The translations under genes were made by a program, and so were the position numbers. Below, piece by piece: positions 1 to 6,347 of a stretch of 8,159 bases of DNA. The notes under the pieces were generated by a model. That model was not told the origin of the DNA and did no database searches. It was given only the letters and a program-made list of their open reading frames with translations. Source of the DNA: Pseudomonadota bacterium (GTDB lineage: Bacteria; Pseudomonadota; Alphaproteobacteria; Reyranellales; Reyranellaceae); NCBI GenBank assembly GCA_023436825.1, contig JAEZHS010000145.1, forward strand, positions 1-8,159, read 5' to 3'. Within the stretch, counting starts at the first letter, position 1, and each line of letters begins with the position of its first letter.

Positions 1-869
1 TCGTCCCCTTCCCGCCCGGCCAGTCGACCGACATCCTGGCGCGCGTGATGGCCGACCAGCTCACCAAGGCGCTGGGCCAGCAGGTCGTGGCCGAGAACCG
101 GCCGGGCGCGGGCGGCAGCATCGGCGCCGACGTCGTGGCCAAATCGGCGCCCGACGGCTACACGCTGCTGATGGTGACGATCTCGACGCACGGCATTGCG
201 CCCGCGATCTATCCCAGGCTGCCCTATGACACCCAGAAGGACTTCGCGCCGATCGCCAATATCGGGCTGACGCCGCAGGTGCTGATGGCGAGCCTCAAGA
301 GCGGCATCACCTCGGTGTCGGATCTCGTCGCCAAGACGAAGGCGGGCGGCGATCTGAACTACGGCTCGTCGGGCAACGGCTCGGCCAGTCACCTGGCGGT
401 CGAGATGCTGAAGAGCGCGGCCGGCATCAAGCTCACGCACGTTCCGTTCAAGGGCAACGCCGATGCGCTGATGGCCCTGCAGGCGGGCGACATCCAGGTG
501 ATGTCCGACGCAGTGCCCGGCGCCGTCGGGCCGATCGACACCGGCAAGGTGAAGGCGATCGGCATCGCCGACCAGCGCCGTTCGCCCTTCTTGCCCGACG
601 TGCCGACCGTGGCCGAGCAGGGCATCCAGGGTGTCGTCGCCGTAGGCTGGATCGGATTGTCGGCGCCGGCACGCACCCCCGAACCCGTCCTCGACAGGAT
701 CAGCGCCGAGGTCATGAAGATCCTCAAGGAGCCCGAGGTGCTGGACAAGCTCAAGGGCCTCTCCTTCGTGCCGGCCAAGGAATCGCGCCAGGAGTTCGAG
801 GCCTACATCGCCCTCGAGAACGTCAAGTGGAAGAAGATCGTGCAGGACGCCGGCGTGAAGATCGAGTGA
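1..869 (+). CDS. Bug/TctC-family tripartite tricarboxylate transporter substrate-binding protein (5' truncated)
   Basis: The reading frame is open from the window edge (first complete codon at base 3) to TGA at 867-869. The true start and signal peptide lie upstream, so about 289 C-terminal residues are visible of a family usually about 320-330 long. The first visible residues [14 protein letters not shown] match the conserved P-F-x-x-G-x-x-x-D-x-x-A-R ligand-binding segment, and [26 protein letters not shown] is the family hallmark that follows it. Later blocks such as [42 protein letters not shown] and [11 protein letters not shown] are also typical. Family knowledge: these are periplasmic proteins that capture carboxylates or related small molecules, either for TctAB-type membrane partners or as orphans. 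No TctA/TctB gene is visible, so orphan status cannot be judged. The ligand is not predictable. It converges with the monooxygenase gene on the other strand, 29 bases away. Confidence 0.95.
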   Translation, partial: VPFPPGQSTDILARVMADQLTKALGQQVVAENRPGAGGSIGADVVAKSAPDGYTLLMVTISTHGIAPAIYPRLPYDTQKDFAPIANIGLTPQVLMASLKSGITSVSDLVAKTKAGGDLNYGSSGNGSASHLAVEMLKSAAGIKLTHVPFKGNADALMALQAGDIQVMSDAVPGAVGPIDTGKVKAIGIADQRRSPFLPDVPTVAEQGIQGVVAVGWIGLSAPARTPEPVLDRISAEVMKILKEPEVLDKLKGLSFVPAKESRQEFEAYIALENVKWKKIVQDAGVKIE

Positions 870-875
870 GTCTTA

Positions 876-891
876 CCGGACCGCGGTCCGG
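876..891. repeat. perfect 16-base palindrome between convergent genes
   Basis: CCGGACCGCGGTCCGG is a perfect dyad in the 29-base gap between two convergent stops. In RNA it could form a 6-bp stem with a CGCG loop from either strand, so it may act as a bidirectional terminator. There is no U-tract on either side, so intrinsic termination is uncertain. The right 10 bases recur exactly at 4945-4954, and the left half recurs with one extra G at 4860-4870. Confidence 0.6.
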
Positions 892-898
892 CAAGGCG

Positions 899-2203
899 TC
901 AGAACTCCAGCAGATTGTCCTTCAGATGCCTGTGCGCATAGGCCTTGCGCGTCAGGCCGCGGCGCTGCAACTCCGGCACCAGGCCGTCGCACACCTCGAT
1001 CACATAGCGCCGGTCGAAGTAGCTGTTGAAGATCAGGAAGCCGTCGCCGCCCACCTCCTCCATGATGTCCTGCATCATGCCGGCGACATGGTCGGCGGTG
1101 CCGGTGAAGTCGACGCCGCCCTTGCGGGCATAGCTCTGCAGGATCGAGCGCGGCGTCTTGCCCACCCATTTGGCGAGCGCCGACTGATGCCCGTTGGTCG
1201 TGAGGTCCGTGGGCAGCGGCTGGTCGAGGTCGTACTTGGCGAAGTCGATGCCGGTCAGGCGCGACATGCCCGACAGGTGCAGGTCGAGATGCTTCTCGGC
1301 CTCGGCCTGCTCCATGCCCTGGCGCTCGCGCGCCGCCTCCATGCTCACGTCGATGATCGGATGGGCGAGGAACAGCACCTTGATGTCGTCGGGATTGCGG
1401 CCGTACTCGGCGGCCTGCTGGCGCACCCGGTCGCGATAGGCCTTCATGCTTTGGACGCTGCCGCCGCCCTCGGTGATGATGGTGTCGGCCCAGCGCGAGG
1501 CGAAGCGCTGGCCGCGCGGCGAGCCGCCGGCCTGGCAGATCGGCACGCGGCCCTGCGGCGAGCGCGGCGCGTTGAGCGGCCCGCGGCAGCGGAAATACCT
1601 GCCCTCGTGGTTGATGGGATGGACCTTGGCGCCGTCGGCGAACATCGGCCTCTCGCGGTCGAGCACGACGGCGTCGGGCTCCCAGGCCTCCCACAGGCGG
1701 GTCACCACGTCGGCGAATTCGTCGGCGACGTCGTAGCGCTCGTCGTGCGGCCGGTGCTTGTCGTAACCGTAGTTCTGCGCCGCGCCGTCGTTGCTGCCGG
1801 TGACGCAATTCCAGCCGATGCGGCCTTCGGTGACGTGGTCGAGGGAATTGACCAGCCGCGCCAGGAGGTACGGCGGATATTCCGACACCGACAGCGTGGG
1901 CACGAGGCCGAGATGCGTCGTCGCCTGCGCAAGATACGGCACCAGCACCGCGGGATCGAGCTTGGGCGCGCTCGCGGCATATTGCAGGTAGGTGTCGTGG
2001 CTGCCCTTGTAGGTGTAGGGCACGTTCGAGGAGTCCTCGATGATGATGTAGTCGAAGCAGGCCCGTTCCATGCCGCGCGCCAGGTCGACGAACAGGTCGG
2101 GCATCATCCAGCGATGGAGGTCGCTGCCCGGCCAGTCGCCGCGCCAGCTCTTGGGGCCGTAGCCCTGCGACAGGAACCACGCCAGGTGGAACTGCTTCTT
2201 CAT
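899..2203 (-). CDS. LLM-class flavin-dependent oxidoreductase, NtaA/SnaA/DszA monooxygenase type
   Basis: A 434-residue protein of the bacterial luciferase-like superfamily, with the usual length for the nitrilotriacetate monooxygenase A / pristinamycin synthase A / DszA branch. Visible signatures are an N-terminal FHLAWFL strand, LVNSLDHVTEGRIGWNCVTGSN (about residues 117-138, the family's GRxGWNxVT block) and ICQAGGSPRGQRFASRWAD (222-240), which corresponds to the QAGxSxxGxxFAAxxAD flavin-site segment. Such enzymes use FMNH2 supplied by a separate reductase plus O2 to oxygenate or cleave amines, sulfur compounds or related substrates in the cytoplasm; the substrate here is unknown. The ATG at 2203 is chosen over an upstream ATG at 2266 in the same frame because the family alignment begins at MKKQFHLAWF, GAGG lies 8 bases upstream, and the longer form would overlap the preceding gene. 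It is the last gene of a leftward block, 13 bases after the DUF1194 gene. No flavin reductase gene is visible in the window. Confidence 0.93.
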   Translation of the reverse strand: MKKQFHLAWFLSQGYGPKSWRGDWPGSDLHRWMMPDLFVDLARGMERACFDYIIIEDSSNVPYTYKGSHDTYLQYAASAPKLDPAVLVPYLAQATTHLGLVPTLSVSEYPPYLLARLVNSLDHVTEGRIGWNCVTGSNDGAAQNYGYDKHRPHDERYDVADEFADVVTRLWEAWEPDAVVLDRERPMFADGAKVHPINHEGRYFRCRGPLNAPRSPQGRVPICQAGGSPRGQRFASRWADTIITEGGGSVQSMKAYRDRVRQQAAEYGRNPDDIKVLFLAHPIIDVSMEAARERQGMEQAEAEKHLDLHLSGMSRLTGIDFAKYDLDQPLPTDLTTNGHQSALAKWVGKTPRSILQSYARKGGVDFTGTADHVAGMMQDIMEEVGGDGFLIFNSYFDRRYVIEVCDGLVPELQRRGLTRKAYAHRHLKDNLLEF

Positions 2204-2216
2204 GCCTCGGGCCTCA

Positions 2217-2984
2217 CTATTCGCCGTCCGGCGCCTCGGCAAGCTGCCGCTGCGGCAGCCCGGCAATCTCGGCGATCAGCTTCTTGGTCAGCGCCCGGCC
2301 GAACGAGTCGTGGCTTTCGGCGACGACGGTGAAGGCGCCGAAGCCGCCGATGACATTGTCCTGAAAATACTTCTCCAGACCGCCCGGCGGATGGGTGTGC
2401 TCGGGGCGGAACGATTCGGAAAGCGGCGTCAGGATCACCAGTCCGTTGATGGTGATGCCCTTGGCAAGCGCCTCGTCGCGGGCATCGGTCACCGAGCGGC
2501 CGGAGTTGTTGTTGCCGTCGCCGGAGATGTCGATGACGCGCCGCTCCGCCGTGAAGGGCGCGCGCTCGATCTGCTGCACGGAGAAGTCGATGGCGTTGCT
2601 GATCGAGGTGCTGCCGGCGAAGGATCGCGGCATCTCGACCAGCTTGTCGCCGAAGCTGCGCGCCGATTCGCCGTCGCCGATCACGGTCCAGTCGACCACC
2701 ACGTTCTGCTGGCCCGCCGTCGCCCATTCGAGAAAGCAGATGGCGATCCGCCTGTTCGGCCCGGAGGCAATGGCCCTCACCACCTCCGGATGGGTGATGG
2801 CGGCGGCGGCGCCCTCGCGCTGCAGCTTGAACTTGGGCTCGGTCACGCTGCGCGAGACGTCGGCCGCGAGCACCAGCAGCAGGTCGACCGGCTCGGCCGC
2901 TCGCGCCGACGGCGATGACAATGCCAACACCAGGCTCAGCAGGACGACTACCACTCTCGTGACACGGGTCATTTGCCGATCCAT
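2217..2984 (-). CDS. DUF1194 family protein, exported von Willebrand A-like
   Basis: A 255-residue protein (from the ATG at 2984) with an N-terminal signal peptide: basic MDRQMTRVTR, a hydrophobic VVVVLLSLVLALSS core, then SARA-A with likely cleavage near residue 29-30. The mature protein starts VDLLLVLAADVSRSV. DVSRS (D42, S44, S46), GSTSIS (T126) and DISGDGNNN (D156) form a complete MIDAS-like metal site of the vWA fold; GDGNNNSGR and the PHT/PPGGLEKYF region are typical of DUF1194. Family knowledge: DUF1194 proteins are common in alphaproteobacteria and have no assigned function; vWA domains generally bind a partner through a divalent metal. Start choice is uncertain: GTG at 2999 and ATG at 2972 are in frame, but ATG 2984 has a GGTGG a few bases upstream and gives a normal signal peptide. 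It sits between two metabolic enzyme genes in a probable operon, 36 bases after the lyase-like gene and 13 before the monooxygenase. Confidence 0.92.
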   Translation of the reverse strand: MDRQMTRVTRVVVVLLSLVLALSSPSARAAEPVDLLLVLAADVSRSVTEPKFKLQREGAAAAITHPEVVRAIASGPNRRIAICFLEWATAGQQNVVVDWTVIGDGESARSFGDKLVEMPRSFAGSTSISNAIDFSVQQIERAPFTAERRVIDISGDGNNNSGRSVTDARDEALAKGITINGLVILTPLSESFRPEHTHPPGGLEKYFQDNVIGGFGAFTVVAESHDSFGRALTKKLIAEIAGLPQRQLAEAPDGE

Positions 2985-3002
2985 CCAGGCCACCCGCACA
3001 GC

Positions 3003-3024
3003 CTAGAGCGGTTCGGGATGCTAG
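3003..3024. other. short intergenic segment bounded by CTAG
   Basis: The gap between the lyase-like gene and the DUF1194 gene contains CTAG-AGCGGTTCGGGATG-CTAG, and the second CTAG includes the lyase stop codon. AGAGCGGTTC-type strings resemble the beginnings of short dispersed intergenic repeats seen in alphaproteobacteria, which I recall only in general terms. No stem-loop of note forms here, so transcription is expected to read through. Confidence 0.25.
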
Positions 3025-3842
3025 TCAGCCGCCGCGAACATTTTGCGCAGCGAGCCCATGTCTGCGATACGCTGCATCCAGGCGAACGAGCCCTCCTCCT
3101 TCATCGCCCGCGCCCCGTCGACGAAAGCGGCGAGCGCCAGCCGGTTGAGGGCGCCGCCGACGCTGATGCGCTTGGCGCCCGCCGCCGCCACGTCGGCCAC
3201 GGTGATGCCGGGTTCGAGCCAGCCGGTCACCACGTTCAGCGGCCGGTCGACCGCCTCGACCACGGCACGGATCTCGGCCGCGGTCCTGAGGCCCGGCGCA
3301 TAGAGCACCTCCGCCCCGGCCGCCGAGTAGGCTTTCAGGCGGCGAATGGTGTCGGCCATGTCGTTGCGGCCACGGATCAGGTTCTCGGCCCGCGCCGTCA
3401 GGACGAAGGGCACCGGCAAGCTTCTGGCAACGGCGACTGCGGCGCGGACGCGCTCCACCGACAGGTCGAAATCGTAGATCGGCGATTTGGGGTCGTTCGA
3501 ATAGTCCTCGATCGAGCCGCCGGCCAATCCCGCCTCGGCGGCCAGCCGGATCGTCTCGGCGGCAGCGGCCGGCTGGTGGGCGAAGCAGTTCTCGAGGTCG
3601 GCGTTCACCGGCAGGTCGGTCGCCTGGACGATCTCGCGGGCGTTGGCGAGCACCTGCTCGCGCGTCACGCCGGGACGCCCCAGATTGTTGGCGACGCCGA
3701 GGCTGGTGGTCGCGAGTGCCTCGTAGCCCAGGCCTGCCAGGATCTTGGCCGTTCCCGCATCCCATGGGTTGGGGATGAGGAAGCAGCCCGACCGCTGGTG
3801 CAATGCCCGAAATGAAGCCGTCTTCTCTGCTTGAGTGTGCAT
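3021..3842 (-). CDS. isocitrate lyase/PEP mutase superfamily protein (COG2513-like)
   Basis: A 273-residue TIM-barrel enzyme. The N-terminal block (about residues 11-60) with FLIPNPWDAGTAKILAGLGYEALATTS and NNLGRPGVTREQVLANAREI is characteristic of the isocitrate lyase/phosphoenolpyruvate mutase family. PVNADLENCF (78-87) occupies the Mg-binding VDADTGYG position, with the first Asp replaced by Asn80 and Asp82 kept. SIEDY (110-114) supplies the conserved Glu, and FVLTARAEN (146-154) and EVLYAPGL (178-185) follow. The KKCGH/KRCGH catalytic loop of true isocitrate and 2-methylisocitrate lyases is absent: after IED comes YSNDPKSPIYDF. This is therefore neither AceA nor PrpB. It more likely acts on an alpha-oxocarboxylate, for example as a lyase, oxaloacetate decarboxylase-like or hydrolase enzyme. 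The start is firm: ATG at 3842 with AAGGAGA six bases upstream. It is the first gene of the leftward block, divergent from the LysR-type regulator. Confidence 0.92.
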   Translation of the reverse strand: MHTQAEKTASFRALHQRSGCFLIPNPWDAGTAKILAGLGYEALATTSLGVANNLGRPGVTREQVLANAREIVQATDLPVNADLENCFAHQPAAAAETIRLAAEAGLAGGSIEDYSNDPKSPIYDFDLSVERVRAAVAVARSLPVPFVLTARAENLIRGRNDMADTIRRLKAYSAAGAEVLYAPGLRTAAEIRAVVEAVDRPLNVVTGWLEPGITVADVAAAGAKRISVGGALNRLALAAFVDGARAMKEEGSFAWMQRIADMGSLRKMFAAAD

Positions 3843-3848
3843 GTGCCG

Positions 3849-3855
3849 TCTCCTT
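3849..3855 (-). promoter_or_regulatory. Shine-Dalgarno site of the lyase-like gene
   Basis: AAGGAGA on the minus strand lies six bases before the ATG at 3842. It is the best ribosome binding site in the window and fixes this start. Confidence 0.75.
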
Positions 3856-3874
3856 CGATCGGCGAGAGGATCGA
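3855..3874. promoter_or_regulatory. candidate LysR-type operator (inverted repeat)
   Basis: TCGATC (3855-3860) and GATCGA (3869-3874) form a perfect 6-base inverted repeat with an 8-base spacer, i.e. ATC-N8-GAT at the centre, close to but not identical with the ATC-N9-GAT form of LysR-family boxes. A second dyad, GACAG-GCTT-CTGTC (3880-3893), and TCGAC/GTCGA (3871-3875, 3891-3895) lie next to it. All fall in the 92-base region between the divergent lyase-like gene and the LysR gene, where such a regulator normally binds. Which dyad is the real site cannot be decided here. Confidence 0.4.
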
Positions 3875-3877
3875 CTG

Positions 3878-3906
3878 CGGACAGGCTTCTGTCGAATGCA
3901 TAGTAT
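3878..3906 (+). promoter_or_regulatory. possible sigma-70-like promoter of the LysR-type gene
   Basis: CGGACA (3878-3883, four of six matches to TTGACA) and TAGTAT (3901-3906, four of six to TATAAT) are separated by exactly 17 bases, giving a leader of about 20 bases before the ATG at 3935. The stretch is clearly more AT-rich than the surroundings. On the minus strand the same AT-rich patch reads ATACTA, so the divergent promoter may overlap it. The match is weak and unverified. Confidence 0.3.
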
Positions 3907-3934
3907 CTTTCACGAGCATCAGGAAAACGGATCG

Positions 3935-4846
3935 ATGGACATTGACGGCCTGAAGACCTTCGTCGCCATCGCCGAGCTCGGCGGCTTCACCCGCGCCGGC
4001 GCGCGGCTGCACCGCTCACAGCCGGCGATCAGCCGCCGGCTCGGCCTGCTGGAGCAGGAGCTGGGCGTACCCTTGTTCGATCGCCTGCGCGGACGGGCGC
4101 GATTGACCGAAGCCGGCCGCGCCTTCCGTCCGCATGCCGAAGCGGCGCTGGCCGCATTGAAGGACGGCCAGGAGGCCGTGCGCGACCTGCAGTCGGGTTT
4201 GTCGGGCAGCCTGTCGCTCGCCCTGGTCGGCACGCTCGCCGACACGCGCATCGTCGACACGCTCAGCCGCTTCCGCCGCCGGGCGCGCGGCCTGCGGCTC
4301 GAATTGCGCACCGCCTCGAGCGCCGAAGTGACCGACCTCGTGCGCCGCGGCGAGGTCACGCTCGGCCTGCGCTATTTCTTCGCCGAGGGTACCGACCTCA
4401 CAACCCATGCCGCCGGCGCGGAGGCAATGCTGGTGGTCGCGGCCGCGGGCCACCCGCTGGCCGGCCGCCGCGTCCGCAACGTCCAGGCACTGCACGGCGA
4501 GCGCTGGGTCGGCTTCCCTCCGGTACGCAACGAGCGCGATTCATCGGGCCATCTGCTCGCCCGCCAGCTCGTGCGCGCCGGCCTCGACGATGCCGACGTC
4601 ACCTTGATCGACAGCCTGACGGCGCAGAAGCGCCTTGCCCAGGCGGGCTTCGGCCTGGCCCTGGTGCCCGAAAGCAGCGTGAGCGACGAGCTGCGCCGGG
4701 GCCTGCTGGTGACCCTGGACGTGCCGGCGCTGCGTTCCGTCAATCCGATCACCGCCATCCACCGCCGCAACGGCTATCTCAGCCCGGCCGCCAAGGCGTT
4801 GCTGGCGCTGTTGACGGAGAAGCCGCTGAAGCCAAGGCGGGGCTGA
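3935..4846 (+). CDS. LysR-family transcriptional regulator
   Basis: A 303-residue regulator of normal LysR length. Residues 1-60 carry the winged helix-turn-helix: MDIDGLKTFVAIAELGGFTRAGARLHRSQPAISRRLGLLEQELGVPLFDR, with the recognition helix around SQPAISRRLGLLE (28-40), followed by the TEAGRAF segment. A linker helix and a periplasmic-binding-protein-like effector domain occupy about residues 90-300. The ATG at 3935 is chosen because the family alignment starts there; a longer in-frame extension to 3803 would overlap the divergent gene and has no family similarity. The Shine-Dalgarno is weak (AGGAAAACGG, 3921-3930). It is divergent from the lyase-like/DUF1194/monooxygenase block with 92 bases between starts, the classic LysR arrangement, so it probably controls that block and itself. 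The effector is unknown. Confidence 0.95.
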   Translation: MDIDGLKTFVAIAELGGFTRAGARLHRSQPAISRRLGLLEQELGVPLFDRLRGRARLTEAGRAFRPHAEAALAALKDGQEAVRDLQSGLSGSLSLALVGTLADTRIVDTLSRFRRRARGLRLELRTASSAEVTDLVRRGEVTLGLRYFFAEGTDLTTHAAGAEAMLVVAAAGHPLAGRRVRNVQALHGERWVGFPPVRNERDSSGHLLARQLVRAGLDDADVTLIDSLTAQKRLAQAGFGLALVPESSVSDELRRGLLVTLDVPALRSVNPITAIHRRNGYLSPAAKALLALLTEKPLKPRRG

Positions 4847-4859
4847 CGCTCATGCTCTT

Positions 4860-4954
4860 CCGGGACCGCGCGCATCCGGCGCGCTCATGAATCATGAGCG
4901 TAGGGAGCCGAAATCGACCTTCGGTCGATTTCGGCGTGGAAGCTCGCGGTCCGG
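4860..4954. repeat. nested inverted-repeat cluster between convergent genes
   Basis: Outer arms: GGACCGCG (4863-4870) and CGCGGTCC (4945-4952). Inside them are GCGCGC/GCGCGC (4868-4873, 4879-4884), a near-palindrome of CGCTCATGA and TCATGAGCG around a single base (4882-4900), and the 13-bp hairpin at 4907-4935. CGCTCATG also occurs as a direct copy at 4848-4855. Almost the whole 112-base gap between the LysR gene end and the amidase gene end is therefore self-complementary. It may be a terminator complex or a small palindromic mobile repeat. Confidence 0.6.
4907..4935. terminator. 13-bp perfect stem-loop, probable bidirectional terminator
   Basis: Arms at 4907-4919 (GCCGAAATCGACC) and 4923-4935 are perfectly complementary around a three-base TTC loop. 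It lies between the stops of the LysR-type gene (4846) and the convergent amidase gene (4959), the expected place for a shared terminator. The stem contains an A/T run (GAAATC/GATTTC), but neither flank has a real T-tract, so termination may be weak or factor-assisted. Confidence 0.6.
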
Positions 4955-4958
4955 AAGA

Positions 4959-6347
4959 TCATGACACCATCGCCGGCCGCTTCGATCGCCATGGCATCGC
5001 CGTCTCGTAGGCATGGGCGGCGCGCAGCAGTGTCGGCTCGGTGAACGGCTTGCCGGCGAGTTGCATGGCTACCGGCAGGCCGCCCTCGCCGAAGCCGGTG
5101 CAGATGCTGATGGCCGGAAAGCCCGTGACGTTGCACGGCATCGTGAAGGACGGCTTCTCGATGCCCGACCACTTGGGCACGTTGTCGAGACGCGGCGCCG
5201 CGGCGGGCGCCGAGGCCATGACGATGACGTCTAGGTCGGCCATCGCCTCAGTCATCTCCCGGCACAGCACGCGGCGGCGGCGCGTCGCCTGCACGATGTC
5301 GGGCCCGGTCAGCATTGCCGCGAGCGCCACGCGATCGCGCAGCATCTCGCTGTAGTCGGTGAAGCGCTCGCGCAGCCAGGGCCCGTGCAGCGCGAAGGCC
5401 TCGGTGATCATGATCAGCCAGCCGACGGCGAAGTACTCGACCATCGGCGACAGGGTGATGTCGCGGACGTGGGCCCCTTCCTTACGGAAGAAATCCAGCG
5501 CCCCGTCGATGCCGGCGCGCGTGGCATCCGACGCACGATTGTCGGTCTCGAAGAAGTGCCGGACCACGCCGATGCGCAGCCCCTGGGCGCCCTTGCCGAG
5601 CTCGGCAGTGAAGTCCGGCACCGGGCGATCAGCGCTCGCCGGGTCCTCGGGATCATGGCCGGCCATGCCCTGTAGCAGCAGCGCGCAGTCCTCCGCCGTC
5701 CAGGCCATCGGCCCGGCGTGGTCGAGCGAATAGGCGAGCGGCAGGATGCCGACACGGCTGCACAAACCATAGGTCGGCTTGATGCCGGCGATGCCGCAGA
5801 GCGCCGCCGGGCCGCGGATCGAGCCGCCGGTGTCCGACCCTGTGCCGCCCATGATGAGTCCGGCTGCGACCGCCGCGCCGGTGCCCGAGGACGACCCCGC
5901 CGTGAAGTGCTCGCGGTTCCAGGGATTGCGCGCCGGCGGCCATGGCAGGTCGAACGACGGTCCGCCGAAGGCGAACTCGTGCGTCGAAAGCTTGCCCAGC
6001 AACGCCGTCCCCGCCTCCGCCCACTTGGCGACGGTGCGCGCATCGCGCGTCGGCACGTTGTCCTTCAGGAGCTTGGAATGCGCCGTCGTGCGGATGCCCG
6101 CGGTGTTGTAGATGTCCTTGTGGGCGATCGGAATGCCGTCGAGCTTGCCGCGCAGCGAGCCCGACATCTGCCGCGCCTCGGCGGCCTTGGCATCGGCCAG
6201 CGCCCGCTCCTGCGTCACCATCAGGAACGCATTGAGCTGCGGATCGAGGCGTCCGATGCGCTCGAGGTGGGTTTGGGTGAGCTCGACCGGCGACAGCTTT
6301 TTCGCCGCGATGAGCTTGGCGGCTTCGGCGATGGTCAGGATCGACAT
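4959..6347 (-). CDS. amidase-signature family hydrolase (AtzE/GatA-like)
   Basis: A 462-residue amidase-signature enzyme with the complete Ser-cisSer-Lys triad: Lys77 in GIPIAHKDIYNTAG, Ser152 in AGSSSGTGAA and Ser176 in GSDTGGSIRGPAALCG. The spacings of 75 and 24 residues are those of characterised family members such as FAAH. GKLSTHEFAFGG (118-129) and the C-terminal FTMPCNVTGFPAISICTGFGEGGLPVAMQLAG segment are also typical. It hydrolyses an amide, ester or carbamoyl-type C-N bond; the substrate is not predictable. The ATG at 6347 is chosen because the family begins MSILTIAEAAKLI; the frame stays open upstream to 6566, but that extension overlaps the small partner gene and has no family similarity. 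The start overlaps the stop of the AtzG-like gene by one base (TGATG), implying translational coupling and a complex. It is not the tRNA amidotransferase GatA as such: no gatB is present and the partner is the AtzG type. Confidence 0.95.
   Translation of the reverse strand: MSILTIAEAAKLIAAKKLSPVELTQTHLERIGRLDPQLNAFLMVTQERALADAKAAEARQMSGSLRGKLDGIPIAHKDIYNTAGIRTTAHSKLLKDNVPTRDARTVAKWAEAGTALLGKLSTHEFAFGGPSFDLPWPPARNPWNREHFTAGSSSGTGAAVAAGLIMGGTGSDTGGSIRGPAALCGIAGIKPTYGLCSRVGILPLAYSLDHAGPMAWTAEDCALLLQGMAGHDPEDPASADRPVPDFTAELGKGAQGLRIGVVRHFFETDNRASDATRAGIDGALDFFRKEGAHVRDITLSPMVEYFAVGWLIMITEAFALHGPWLRERFTDYSEMLRDRVALAAMLTGPDIVQATRRRRVLCREMTEAMADLDVIVMASAPAAAPRLDNVPKWSGIEKPSFTMPCNVTGFPAISICTGFGEGGLPVAMQLAGKPFTEPTLLRAAHAYETAMPWRSKRPAMVS

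Noticed and set aside
873..2180. 435-residue minus-strand frame overlapping the monooxygenase
   Set aside because: Out-of-frame, Arg/Ala/Pro-rich shadow of the real gene, whose frame carries clear family motifs.
827..2332. 501-residue open frame on the plus strand opposite the monooxygenase gene
   Set aside because: Low-complexity Ala/Arg/His/Val-rich translation with no family features; it is the antisense shadow of a GC-rich gene and overlaps the end of the binding-protein gene.
2973..3815. 280-residue plus-strand frame opposite the lyase-like gene
   Set aside because: Antisense shadow; the opposite strand has conserved superfamily motifs and a strong ribosome site.
3021..3842. Naming the lyase-like gene prpB or aceA
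   Set aside because: The KKCGH/KRCGH catalytic loop is missing, so those activities are not supported.
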